Under the pieces are notes generated by a model. That model made no database searches. It was not told the DNA's origin and was given only the letters and a program-made list of their open reading frames with translations. A DNA stretch of 64,000 bases from an uncultured Clostridia bacterium (GTDB taxonomy: Bacteria; Bacillota; Clostridia; TANB77; CAG-508). Every line of letters starts with the position of its first letter. The stretch's first letter is position 1. A program made the position numbers and the translations under genes. The stretch lies in the NCBI GenBank assembly GCA_948676835.1, contig CAPOZU010000004.1:1-64000 (forward strand). Reading direction: 5' to 3'. This document shows positions 20,201 to 29,200 of this stretch, one piece after another.

Positions 20201-22976
20201 TAAATTCTTGTGTTGCTTCTCCATTTTCACTATAATATACAGTTACTACATTTTTTATTGCCTCTGGAACTATAATTCCATTACTGCTCATAATTGCAGT
20301 AAATGTTGAATTCATATCTTTTCCACTATCAACATATTTGTTTCCTTCAAAAGGCGTTCTTCCTAAAATTACAACTTCACTATTTGTTCCTGAATAATTG
20401 TTATTTATTTTAATATTTATTCTAGCTGTTCTATCTACTTTTACTACACCCGCAACTGATGGTGCATATGTAATATTACCTTCTTCATCATCATAATTAG
20501 TTATTATTTGGCTTGTTAATAAGTTATTTGTAGATACAAATTGTACTTGTGCTCTATCATAGCCTACTATTTCTTTTAAATTTTCATTTTTGTTTATATC
20601 ATAAATATCTTCTTTGCTATAGCTTGAATGATAGTTCATGCAGTGTTCATTAATTGCATATAATTCTATATATTTGTTTGCAGTCATTGCTGTTGAATCT
20701 GGTATTATATTGCAGTCTACTGTTATAGTGTAGCTTTGAGGGTCTATGTTTTCTGTTATTATCTTTATAAATGTTTCATCATTTTCTTTATATAATTCAT
20801 AATTTGATATTTTTACATTACTATTACTTACTGTTACATCATTTATTTGTACTGACGCCATTTCTTGGGGCAATTTTAATAAAAATGTACCATTTACCCA
20901 TTTTTCTTGATTATTATAAGTTTCTGTATTTATATATATTCTAAAATTTCTTTCTTCAGTTGTTGGAATTTTTCTTTCACTAACATATACATCAGCTAAA
21001 GATATTGAAGGTTCATATGAAGCTTGATGTATATATGAATTTATACGTTTTTCTCCAGAATCTAAGTATAATACCACAGATGATTGTATATATTTATAGT
21101 CTAAAAATTCTTCTTTTGTATAATTTTCTACTATATAATCTGTATTTATTTCTTTTATACTATAAAAATAGAAATAACTGTCTGCATTTGTGCTACTTGT
21201 TTCAATTCTAATATGTAATACAGGCTCATCATATTTGTAGGGATTTGATTGATTATATTTACTCCAATTCTCTTTTGTAAAAGTTACTAAAGGTTCACTT
21301 CCATCATCGTCATCATCATATACTTTTACCCAACCATCTTCACCAAGTAAAATCTCTGGATTAGACATATATATTCCTACATTTTTAACAGCATCTTCCA
21401 TACTAACACTTTCACCAGTTGCTGTTATGAATTTATCAGAAATTTTATTTTCTTGTCCTATTTCATTTTCTTTTAATACTAGTCCAGTACTTTTTCCACT
21501 TGAACCTGTCATTCCATACCAATTTACTTCATATATATCATTTTTTATATTTTCTGATATTCCATTATATACATTAATAGGATTTTTCTTATGTATAAGA
21601 TATGCATACCATGGTGATGAATAATACTTACCAACTGTTGTTTTTACATATGCAGCATTTCCAGTAGGATTTTTAAACGTTACTATCATAGTATCTTTTG
21701 CTACATTTGATTTATATGGATTTATTGTTTCAAATTCACTATTTGGATTGTTATATCCTTCATAATGTGCTTGGATTGGTAACCTTAATTGTATTGCATC
21801 TGCTCCCATTTTGTTATAGGCATCTATTGGATATGTTACTTTTAATTTAAAAATATTATATCTATAAAAAGCATTTGAATATGCATATGTATCTGTATAT
21901 GCATTTTCTGTAATAATGTTATTTTCATTTAATACTGCTTTTTTATTAAGAACTGCTCCTAAAATTTTTTCAGGATTAGTTTCATCATAAATATATTTTA
22001 CTTCAGCATTTTCTGATTCTACTCTTATTGGAGAATATCCTTGTATTTCAGGTAAATTTATTTTTAATTCTGAATTACTTAAATTTAATTGATAATTATT
22101 TTCTCTTGTTAAGATTTTAAAATCTAAATGTATTTCTTGATTTTCTTCATCAATAATATCATTTATATTATATTCTTGTCTTTTATAATTATAGCTTCCA
22201 CTTCCTAAATAATTTGGTAAACTAGCACTTGTTGTTCCATACCAATCTAAATTAAAATAAACTGTTTTATTGATTTCTGTTTCTACTGCTTCACCCGCTT
22301 CATTAACACTTACATATGTACCTGTTAATGTTACACTATCTCTATTTTTACTTTCTGCATTATTACTCATTTTTGTAATATCATTTCCTATAGCACTCGC
22401 GATACTTCTAGGACTATCATAGTTACCAGATCTTACTGCTCCTGTTAGAGTAATTTGCTTTCCTGTTCCTTGATTTGTATCTGTGTCTGTTAGAAAGATT
22501 TCTTTTGTATTATTTGATATAGCATTTTCTTTAATATCGTCACTTTTTGGAAGTGCTGTATCAAAGTAAAAGTTATCACTATTTATTGAAATTTTACCAT
22601 TTTTGAATATTCCTCCATCATTAATATGTAGTTCCATATAAAGTGTATCTTCTTTACCTATTTGTATGCATGAACCACGTATTCCTTCAGAATAGCCATC
22701 TCCATCTAAATCTCTAGTGAAGAACGCATCAAATTCAATATTTGGACAATTTTCAATTTTTGAATCGTCTTTTTCTACTTGGTCATATGTTCTCATTTGC
22801 TCTATTTCAGCTCTTTCTAATTCTGAACTGTACACCAAATTATTAACTTTAGTTTTGTTAAATAGCATATATCCTATTGCTCCAATTATAGTTAACAATA
22901 CTACAGCAATTGATACTCCTATTATATAAATTTGTTTTTTGTTTACAGTCTTAAGCTTTTCGCCAAATTTAAACAT
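8274..22976 (-). CDS. Giant LPxTG cell-wall protein with Cna_B/SpaA, propeller-like, InlB-type and MucBP repeats (4900 aa)
   Basis: ATG at 22976 follows GAAAGGGAG. A basic N-terminus and one hydrophobic helix (about 16-38) act as signal or anchor, followed by DLDGDGYSE (89-97), a possible calcium loop. An extended adhesin-like region of about 900 residues comes next. SpaA/Cna_B prealbumin-like domains run from about 1015 to 1700. Many ETxDGGYI...GxIxWxK repeats, probably beta-propeller blades, occupy 1700-2840. Listeria-Bacteroides (InlB B-type) repeats follow (2840-3060), then a Cys-rich segment near 3065-3115 and more blades. SpaA and MucBP (VHYYK, VHHYIQG) modules lie at 3415-4060, a disordered Glu/Thr/Ser-rich insert at about 4100-4270, and final Cna_B domains to 4850. 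LPLTGG plus a hydrophobic helix and RRKNRK end it, so sortase should link it to the wall. Probable role: adhesion. Confidence 0.9.
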   Translation of the reverse strand: MFKFGEKLKTVNKKQIYIIGVSIAVVLLTIIGAIGYMLFNKTKVNNLVYSSELERAEIEQMRTYDQVEKDDSKIENCPNIEFDAFFTRDLDGDGYSEGIRGSCIQIGKEDTLYMELHINDGGIFKNGKISINSDNFYFDTALPKSDDIKENAISNNTKEIFLTDTDTNQGTGKQITLTGAVRSGNYDSPRSIASAIGNDITKMSNNAESKNRDSVTLTGTYVSVNEAGEAVETEINKTVYFNLDWYGTTSASLPNYLGSGSYNYKRQEYNINDIIDEENQEIHLDFKILTRENNYQLNLSNSELKINLPEIQGYSPIRVESENAEVKYIYDETNPEKILGAVLNKKAVLNENNIITENAYTDTYAYSNAFYRYNIFKLKVTYPIDAYNKMGADAIQLRLPIQAHYEGYNNPNSEFETINPYKSNVAKDTMIVTFKNPTGNAAYVKTTVGKYYSSPWYAYLIHKKNPINVYNGISENIKNDIYEVNWYGMTGSSGKSTGLVLKENEIGQENKISDKFITATGESVSMEDAVKNVGIYMSNPEILLGEDGWVKVYDDDDDGSEPLVTFTKENWSKYNQSNPYKYDEPVLHIRIETSSTNADSYFYFYSIKEINTDYIVENYTKEEFLDYKYIQSSVVLYLDSGEKRINSYIHQASYEPSISLADVYVSERKIPTTEERNFRIYINTETYNNQEKWVNGTFLLKLPQEMASVQINDVTVSNSNVKISNYELYKENDETFIKIITENIDPQSYTITVDCNIIPDSTAMTANKYIELYAINEHCMNYHSSYSKEDIYDINKNENLKEIVGYDRAQVQFVSTNNLLTSQIITNYDDEEGNITYAPSVAGVVKVDRTARINIKINNNYSGTNSEVVILGRTPFEGNKYVDSGKDMNSTFTAIMSSNGIIVPEAIKNVVTVYYSENGEATQEFNEANNWQTVPTDFSKVKSFMIKFNDDYKLQRGEKHEFYYDITIPQDVALNAESYSHHAVYFCWDTPQGKYKTKVEPSKIGISPIEKFNLELTKYQTGFDKLVSGAIYSVSEVKTIEDGEELVNSKTAKTDENGKLLITGLHVNKVYEINEVKTPDNYELNEDVIRISTTINSETKELSVEKIKGNIRGDITVSQEEHKVSVQVEDETKAKLRLIKSELGKEDVKLTNARFTVKGEGLPTLGKGIITDENGIAELSGLKIGSTYTIEETKAPNGYYLPNGKVSFKIVNNNNGTFTTEIEEGTVKDSAAVVEDYVPVAVVELTNEKIPIFKLIKIEETTNIPLSGVRFKLSGKGMYDNGTTITTNESGEITLSSLYLNEEYTLKETRAKQGYYIKTEEIKFQIINDNGNYSLVINQGQEIVKSVETTEIEGVPALVLTIENEKIPVFKIVKTAEGTNEPLSRVRYNISGKGLPEKGTTITTNDNGETLISNLYLNEVYTLQETEAKEGYYIKPETIRFRILNNKGDYSLDILEGSEIVKSVDKTEVENVPYLILNMDNEKIPTFNLDITKVEKDKPEMLLGGAKFRLYRDEKQVGEYISDENGKIIIPNLCQYVEEKKDIFNSTYTLKEVESPEGYVPIKDITFKVQEVDGTLKFIQEPTEDGKIYLYEVEGDTIKLVIEDTPTFKLIKVDGETTEEVRIPNTKFAIFNIDGDGDVPATDSKGNIIGTPEIIDGKQYYTLTTDENGEFRAELQEGFYKAIEVQIAEDKFELSKQVYFFGIGKSKKSVELKLESLNKLFGDMVQETSDGGYIGYKTLTSDMQLLNGDTLTPKSNQDAVVVKYDSLGNIEWYKQLSAENVYGNSTNTIKEIQNGKYIVSFEYDGPSVNVGNGTYITNYVKYNSFSQMTVIYDNYGNVEYAINGRIQKEETQDGGYVLIGEFQQPEIIIEDNVILKNSTKYLSNDEEYYYNVCFIAKYDINGKAQWNKVIEADKDVNINYPITENQGVQSILAGNNSDTQYFSKELYNGSYMIVGNCYGSQIDFGMGNHELVLDSGAFFAIYDINGNIVNARISAVTDIVDTADGGFITYGNYYNDIDLKKEGSIEHIIGQTSQTGLLVKYNKDGITECYRTIEEVKETSTYNSVSSLKQPYFSDENEYICVVEMQWIDENDNYNTKNLIVKYNSFLEEIWRQEVGEIKETPYCNNDTMLQRKTSDNGYIFYNNVSYGEKDSFSYERNYESRLIKVSNEGIVEFNKVINYNLKSNSIIEKNGNIFIEAIVYDPIYLENEVNITENGTYLICYNNKLEAQWKIKCSERTNMFSTISYIVNTLDNGFILNTTKLDFEPIDLGNNVIINGPGEFIIKYDANNIVQEVIRGGINSNTEVLLGTGLMPISNVYQISLEEEKILDLGEGLIINGPGEFLIDFENKKVTETTKRNLIELKTNDGGAIKYGYFYEELKLENGAVLTSNESEDGLIVKYDKDNNIEWQKIIGGQLADSIEYMMQTEDSGFLAISLIESLGTINLGNGTFIENTKPSYVMIKYDNSGNALWYDQICDFEATDNMLGAYNGIIVNHIRETNEGKYILDVSVQGTVTFGDRVIGSIDMLSEIASQSRMTVIHNSLQRVILQYTTIEKSEDNPIVEYAKSVDGELDDSTELVKETKDGGYYTVSESKDNSGTNLISKIQKYTSNGEIALEIPINTPGYATSIDETTDGGCVITINNNNIGNIIKFDNTGKIQYNKPLRTVTLNSIIEISEGEYVVGGALRGESIDLGNGITIQNNSESAPQNVYNNKLSDGIVIKYKETESKNDCNALWAKSIAGTNSDTVNGISKTQDNGILVAGSLYSSDDIDLGNGVSIKGNSNNLSRALNRGSRGMLIKYSAEGNAEWAEVTNSSLKSAEETSDGGYVLLRGEAKTDSEVTVTYVDRDRTYKTGCAKGDFITIEENHSEVEGYRFIGWNNIPSSTEASVCVGDTLTVTENITLYAVWEQIPETTYEIVRDYYINNVRTGRVSSTMRYTAKVGDIIYKKDLVDNNPNWNTYTIDSKGVEFQYDENDPEQYFTLKENPEENIIVLKYIRLTTHTITYTDGCEGGFFGDVGYNLKYGSPTPTFIGSLHRRGYTFCGWNPSLSQTVTEDITYSAIWQNTGCNHININIENYNEECHIYVCEDCGGITKFEGHSIQNGQCSDCAYAESSNSVMLTNYETSEINVEQRAIINRTLNIQNITKLDRNRIPEWTKNIENSNITSIKETIEGGYIAGGIRILKDTGMAEPMSINRAADDAAGVAIPGNGIILKLNRDGQEEWRREIEKGPINDVTQIRDTGYIGVGSFTAKSLEFENGIVLENQSNTYREIVDRVWNEETEQYEDIYGDEEYYYSDGMIIKLNAEMMIPEKQELTVKNYYKHFNITTEVEPVNGVKVGSITGEGLLPYEEVVYGNSSTKPIVMTPENENYEIVGITVNGKDYPFEVEADGTFTMPQFDNVIEDKHIVVKYCYKENKIILNKIDSETKEPLEGAIFKLMPEGYVELDYLDQMTHDEMDQYYFEKSEDGSYKSNNQGMSNTQAHSSIEVDLTDYEGEYLLEINASISSENPLYNGVVTVVEQTNMGGGLMSLSSRASLGSGSQISRLPLINISGNVEAQNYTRVLTGGSVYTINFIYNRFDNQGGILLQSESNNENSSDTFTINSVKVMSNEVYTVETKSNGQGITNIPFGKYTIKEIQAPDGYVLNSEPIEIEFRPAQTGEDAEAIHTFTIENTKKSKVIVHYYKIDSEGNYTTESLAEDVILTGNPDETYTTDIIKKLEKDGIEYELENTIQDDGTKTYVIPENSTGKFILGEDQEVTYYYMEKKVPLIVHHYIQGTTVGVPVSDGTPAKDERFSGKEGDAYTTEQLLYAHVQEDNRQLLSEEYEFVEAEGEVSGTYGKEEIVVTYYYKKVDKNVSIFKYATEKQINEETGLEEEVKVPLPGAEFTIVRTDSAENTTDAESSIRDVGMADEIELPIYTTDENGKIDVKLEVGEYEIVEVKAPEGYVLPEGDAAKHTITVNKETEDGQLIEIENKKPQGTVITYHYKVDKDGNRTEIPVQVKDGENLVDVPIETQTGDVGSIYATKPVENLPINWKFVESDGQTSGTYQTGDPIVVKYYYREIDFNTETINLKVTKIWQEDNELQALRRPRRIKFIVTSSIDLTEQSNLNEKNASQGNLESQVPQEKFENQVLQETITSGITNNTELPKESENKSEENTEDTNVQEVSTENVDNKNVDSEDTKVQETNSENNNQGEVPEITEISVTEEQTTSVTSETTPKESTTQETMETPITVEQTENTPLESMPNESTTPENSEVPETTVTTIDEYSCYVEVGKNDKITEYTFENLPKYDIATGKLIKYTVDESWDDEDGSEDDLKFYKKQVGDVIPVTDSNGNIIYTARIINTFTIPDDNLISIKGIKEWNDRNDVKNTRPQSIVLQLIGRINKVDAPYISKDQSISAENNWQHTFEGVPMYTPDGQEIEYSIDELESIELNKYSKTITSNENKTEFTIKNTLNVQSSGITKTGTEKLRATNGKVNYKINYIAELDANYQQQDEIIVTVVDKLPYKISEKERNIAGGIYDEELQTITWTGKYNTQSEEQVVIWNDGTKTPVTLSEEKQVKIITLNKEISFSYLGITPKDIGPIVNNVTGTIKLEKSEEKVEVNCKTIIEWAKDVIVNKVWNGDTEETRPDSITVQLKQVIEDENGNESIVEIQDEETKQRDDVKAPFTITKNMPNEKTEWTYTYKDLPRYDEQGNEIKYTVVETEVNYTKGEEAVKNEYYCEKTEEVKNGNTIITLINNKFGNLTVTKVDSRNEEVKLSGAEFKLEKVIKNEETGEFVVPEENSEDYVSYVGTTAEDGTLRFENLKYGYYKLTETKAPEDYRISREKIEVIEVNSSDEQHVNAEVTVKNDKKYSLPLTGGTGTNIIRSAGILIISLILILLPNVNKKVPVRRKNRK

Positions 22977-23018
22977 AATGCATTCTCCCTTTCTTTCGTG
23001 TGCTCTTTATTTATTTTT

Positions 23019-23143
23019 AGTATAGACTAATAGTTTTGCAAAATATGTAACTATAATATTACAGAAATTGTTAAATTTTGACATAAGCCCTACGGTGCGA
23101 ATATTCGCGTGTAACGTCTCACATCGCATCACGTTTGACATGC
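23019..23143 (-). promoter_or_regulatory. Shared promoter cassette, copy A (before the 4900-aa gene)
   Basis: In transcription order on the minus strand: an upstream box at 23143-23126 (GCATCAC...ATGC on the plus strand), 62 bp, the dyad TGTAA-N8-TTACA (23063-23046), 3 bp, TTTGCAAA (23042-23035), 10 bp, and TATACT (-10, 23024-23019). The start codon follows 43 nt after the -10. Every element and spacing recurs in copies B and C. This copy has no CA tract: its ATG is the start codon of the giant protein itself. Confidence 0.8.
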
Positions 23144-23179
23144 GGCTGTAAGGTTGTATCTATTTGATGACAAAAAAAT

Positions 23180-23208
23180 AGAGAGCTAATTTTAAAAATT
23201 AGCTCTCT
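23180..23208. terminator. Terminator of the 4346-aa giant gene
   Basis: The stem AGAGAGCTAAT / ATTAGCTCTCT has A-rich and T-rich flanks just beyond the minus-strand stop at 23219. It separates this gene from the promoter of the next one. Confidence 0.85.
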
Positions 23209-23218
23209 TTAAAACATG

Positions 23219-26200
23219 CTATTTTGTATTTTTTCTTCTTACAAGTTTTGCTGTTTTTCTTCTTATTGGCTTTTCTATTATTTTGGTTCTCTTTACTGGT
23301 ACTATCTTCTTTCTGTTTGTTAATAATATTGCAAATATACTCGCTATTAGGATTCCAGCATTTCTTATAATGTCTATTCCTAATCCACCTGTTGTTGGTA
23401 AACTATACTTTTTGTCATTCTTTACTATTACTTGTACATTTAAGTGTTCTTCGTCTGATTTGTTTACTTCTATTGGATTTTCTATTATTTTGTTTATTCT
23501 ATATTCTTCTGGTGCTTTTGTTTCTGTTAGCTTATAATATCCATATTCTAAGTCTTTAAATGTATATGTTCCATCTTCTCCTGTTGTTCCAACATATTTT
23601 ACATATTCCCTACTTTCTTGATCTGGAACTATCCATTCATCTCCTTGTTTTATCATTTTTTCTAACTTAAACTCTGCTCCTGGAAGTTTTACTTCTTCTT
23701 TTCTGCTGTCTACTTTTGTTACAGTTATCGTTCCATATCTATAGTTTATTAATGTTACCACTGTATTTCCATCTTTTACTTCTTCTGTTTTTTCACAATA
23801 ATATTGGTTTTCCACAATTTGCGTATCTTTTGTGTAATTTATTTCTGTTTCTTCTACTGTATAGTTCATTTCATTCCCATTTCCATCATACCTTGGCAAA
23901 TCTTTCCAAGTATGTGTCCATTCTTTATTTCCATCAGGATTTGGTACTATTGTAGCTTTAAAATCTTCAAAATCAACTATTTTCTTATTTCCATTTTCAT
24001 CTTCTACTACTTGTTTTAAGTGTACTGTTATTGAATCTGGTCTTGTTTCTTCTGTATCAAATTTCCACAATTTATTAACAATTACATCTTTTACCCATCT
24101 TGTTGGAGTTTCACAAACAACCTCTTTTATGTCCATCACATTATTTGCTAATGTAATTTTTCCTGTAACAGTATTTGCTATCTTTTCGCAGTTTATTTGT
24201 AATCCTTTATATGTAATTTCTAAATCAATATGAATATTAATTACTCTTACATTTCTTTCTGGATTTTCTGTTATTTCTACTTTTACATTATCTTGAACAT
24301 CATTGTTCCAAATTACAATGTTTTCATTAGGCTTATATGTACCTGACCATCTTATTGTTTTACTATTTTCTTCAAATATTCCTCCTGCAAGTTTTGCAGT
24401 TTCTTTAACGATTTCATATTCTAATGTATCTACAATTTCTATTTGTGTATCATTTTCATATTTTTTATCTAGTTCAAATGTATAATCTATTGAATATGGT
24501 ACTTTACTCTCTAATGACGTTATTTCATCAGGTCCTTTTTTCTCTATCTTTGAGTCCTGTATAATCAAGTTATTTGTTACGGTTATTTCATTATTTGCGT
24601 TTATTGATGTAATTTCTGAAATGTATTTATTAAGTAATGTTGGGTCTGCTGATTTTTCTTCTATACTATATTCTATTTCTTGGCCATTTTCATTATATAT
24701 TGGATTTTGTACAAATGTATGTTGCCAATTTTCTCCTGAAGAAATATTTTCTTCTTTTCTATTAATATCTACATTTTCAACTCTTCCAATTAAGTCAAGA
24801 ATTAAACTTGATGGTCTTAATGATGCTTTGTTTTCATTATCTTTCCATATTTTTGTTACTCTTATATCTTTTACATTATTATCTGGTAATTTGAAAGTAT
24901 TAATTATTTCTGCTTTATATTTAATATTTCCTTCTTCATCTGTTTCTTCTGTTACAATTCCTCCTGATGGTTCATAAAATTTCAAGTCACCTTCATTTTC
25001 TTCAACTTCTGTTACTATATAGCGAATTTTTCTACCAGTTTTATTATCATATTTTAACAATCCATATAATGTATATACTGTAATATTTTCATCTCTATTT
25101 ACTACTTGATTTGGAAATTCAAAAACATAATAATTTAATTCTTCACCACTTAAATTCATTGTATTTGTTTCTGTGGTTATTTCCTCTTCTGTGATTATTT
25201 TTTCTTCAATTACTTCTGATTCTTGTATGTTTTCATCAATTACAGTTTCTTCTGATATACTGTTTTCACTATCCTTATTTTGATTTTCTTCATTTTCTTT
25301 TGTTTCAATTATGTTATCACTTACCTTATTTTCTTCTGTTATTGTTAAATCTTCTTTTACAGTATTGATTAATTCATTTTCATTACTTTCTTTTAGAACT
25401 TCTTGCGCTTTATTTGATATATCTGATTCTTCATTATTAGTTGATTCAGGAACTAAAGCATCAGCAATTTCTTTTTGTATATCAACATCTTCCTGACTAT
25501 CTTCAATTTGAGACTCTTCAATATTTTTTAAATTTGTATCTTCAGATATAAGAATTTCATTAGCAACTACTCCTTCTTCTGCTTGTTCTTCATATGGAGT
25601 TACCACAAATTTTATTGTATTTGGTCTTCTTAATGATTGAATTTCATTATCTCTCCAAATTTTTGTTACATCTATGTCTATTGTTTCACTAACATCTATT
25701 TGTTCTTGATAATAATATGTAACTTCAATTGTTGTATCGCCTTTATATGTTCCTGTTACCTCTCCTTCGGTTTTTACATGCTTCCAACCTTCTAAAAGAT
25801 TTTCTAATGGTTTTGTTGTATAGCTTTCATTTAAATTTCCTTCTAATTCTTCTGTTTGTGCCTCTTTTACTACATCTCCATCTTTTATTTGAACAGGTCT
25901 TGTTGTTAAGCTTCCATCAAAATTCATAATATAATGATGTACTAAAACTTTTCCTTTAATTCTTTCATTTATGATTTCTAAGTTTATATTCTCCTCTTCA
26001 ATATCTTTTGTTATAGATATTTTTTGTGTTGGATTTTCTGGTAGTTTGAATCCTTCAACTGTTCTTACTTCAGTTATATTGTATTCTCCATACTCTAAAG
26101 GCAAAGTTATTTTCCCATTTGCATCTGTTATATATTCAGTAGAGATTGTTTTTGTATAATCTAAGTAGTCTCTTCCATCTATTTTTACACTATTTATTGT

Positions 26201-29200
26201 GAATATATCATTATTACCATTAATTCCTGTACGAGGTTTATTATATCCAAAATGTAAGTAATATACTTTTCCCCCTTGTAACTCTGTTGTATAATCTTTA
26301 GCACTTACCTTTCCAGCTATATGTATAAATCTTCCTGAAGTATTATCATGAGCTGGAGCAGAAGTCGTTTCTGTAATAGTGGCATATCCATAATCAGCAA
26401 ATAAAGCATTATAGCTTGATACCTCAGCATTTACAACTATGGTTGCTCTTTCTACATCTGTTAAATCAATTTTTATATAGCTATTTGCAGTTGTATTTCT
26501 TTTTCCTTTGTTATTTGAAATATATTTTCCATTTTCTTCTGTAAAATAGTATGATCCATTATTTTGAATTGGCTCTGTTCTTATTTGTTTAATTTTACTT
26601 TCATCAGCATTATTTACTGTAAATGCAACACCTTGTAATGGAGTAGTTCCATCTTCATCATATTTTAAAATATTTAAGTTTCTTTGTACTTTTTTATAAT
26701 AGTATGTAACAGTTATTGGAGTATTTGTAACTATTCCAGTTGCATTGTTTGGAATTTCAACTAATTCATAATCATCTGGTAATCTGTCATTTTCAATCTG
26801 ACTTGTTTCATAATTTTCCTCAACATATACTATTCTTTCCTCATCTTCTGCTATTGTTCCATCTTTCAATGTTATCTTAGTTGTTGTTCCTTCTATATAG
26901 TGGTGTACTGTTAAAGTAGTTTTCTTTTCTACATAATAGTATATTACTTCTTGATTTTCTTCTGTAAATACTCCAGACTCATTGCTTGGCGACTCAGATA
27001 ACTCGTATTTATTAATATTTGTAACTGGATTTGCTTTATAGCTTTCTCCTTCTTTTCCTCTTATTATTTCACTATCTGAGATTTCTATTGTTGTTTTATT
27101 TCCATCTCTATCTATTAGATAATGTTTTACAATTACAACTGTTTCTTTCAATTTTTGATTTAATATTTTAACAACAGTTCCATTTTCTGTATCTCTTGAT
27201 ACATCTACAATTGTTGTTGGATTTGATGGTAATTTATAACCCTCTGGTGCCTGTGTTTCTGTTACTATATATCTACCAACTTCTAATGTAACATTTATTT
27301 TACCATTAGCACTTGTTGTATATTCTGTATCATCTTGCATTCCATCTTTTTCTATTTTGAATTTTGCTCCTGAAAGTAGTAATTCATTTTCTATTTCTTC
27401 TCCTGTTTCTTCATTTATTTCCTTAATCAATTCGCTTTTTTGAATTACTATATTTCTTTCTACTTTTTTATAGTAATATGTTACTATTACTTCTTCTCCA
27501 CTATAAACTCCATCTTTATTATTTGGAAGTTCAACTAATTCATATTCTCTTGATAACACATCATTTGAAATTGGATTTGTTATATAATTTGTTCCATTAT
27601 CTCCAAAATATCTTTCATCTTCTGCAAAGCTTCCATTTTCTAAAGGTACATTATTTGTTGTATTTTCTATATAATGATGTACTGTTAATGGTATTTGTTT
27701 TTCTACATAGTAATATTTTACTATGATATCTTCTTGAGTAAATATTCCTGATGCATTTTCTGGAAGAATAAATTCTCCATTACTGTCTTTTTCTAGTTCA
27801 TATTTTTCTAGATCTAAAAGTGGTACTGTAGTATATGTATCTCCTTGTTTTCCTTCAATAATTACATCTTCTGCAAGTTTTTCTTCTGTTCCTTTTATAT
27901 AATGTTCTACAATAACTTTAGCAGTTGATATATTTTCTACTACAAATTCTCCATTTTCATTTACAGTTACTTTTGGAGCTTTTATACTATTTCCATTTTC
28001 ATCTTTTACTTCTTCTGTATTTTCTATTACATTTCTTGTTCCATCTGGTCTAAATTCTAATATAACTTGACCTTTTTGCTCTTCATAACCTTCTGGAGTT
28101 CTTATTTCTGTTAAAACATATTTTCCAAATGGTATTTGAGTAATTGCTTGTCCTTCGCTGTTTGTTTCTACATTTACATGATATAGTTCAGAATCATTTA
28201 ATGTAATTTCTATATCTTTTACTGAAAATACATCTTCACCTGCATCTCCACTTCCATTTTTGTAATATCCTAAATGTAAATAATATTTGTTTCCTCCTTG
28301 TAGTACTGTTGTATACTCTTTGTAATTTGTAACATCTCCTGAATTTCCATTTATATATACTAATCTTCCAGAAGTATTATTATAAGCTGGAGCTGTTTCT
28401 GCCTGATTTATTGTTACATATCCATAATCACCATTAGCACTTGATACCTTTGCTTTTAAATGTAGATTGTATTTTCCAGTATACTCGCTTAAGTCTATTG
28501 GAATATATGAATTTGATGTTGTATTTGCTTTTCCTTGATTTATAGACTTATATTCTCCATTTTCTTCTGTGAAATTATATGTTGTTCCTGAATATAATTT
28601 TATACTGTTTATAATAATTTGGTCTGTATTCCCATCAGTATTTGCATTTTTGTAATATCCTAAATGCAAATAATACATTTTTCCACCTTCTAATGCTTGC
28701 GATGTAAAATCTGTTGCTGCACGACTTCCATCTGTATACATAAATCTTCCATTTGTATTATTATATTCTGGTGCTGTTGTAGTTTCTGTTATAGTAGCAT
28801 ATCCCCAATCTGCTGAATATTGACTAGAAGCAGTAGCATTTACCCTCGCAAAATATTTTCCTGTTTTTCCTGTTAAGTCTATTGGTATATATGAATGTGC
28901 TGTTGAATTATGAATACCTTCGGTTGCTCCTTCAACATTTGCGGTTTGCCAAGTTTTACTATTTGTTGGTACTATCTTTCCTTCTGCATTTTTTACGAAA
29001 TAGTATTCTCCGTTATTAGTTAGCTCACCAATTCCTTCAGATATTTCAGTATCGCAAAAATCGTTACTATTATCTGTAAGATTTCCTATTACATCTTTTG
29101 GATTAGTTCTTTCTTCTATTTGATCTAATCTAAATTCAGCTCCTGTTAAACTTTCTTTTGTATAACCATCTATTTTGTTTATAATAATTTTATTTTGTTT

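Noticed and set aside
8254..22929. Numerous plus-strand ORFs of 60-200 codons opposite the 4900-aa gene
   Set aside because: They are antisense shadows of repetitive Cna_B and propeller codons, rich in Leu/Phe/Ser, without ribosome sites.
22977..23218. Small non-coding RNA gene in the spacer between the giant genes
   Set aside because: The conserved blocks there are explained as promoter and operator elements plus the terminator of the upstream gene.
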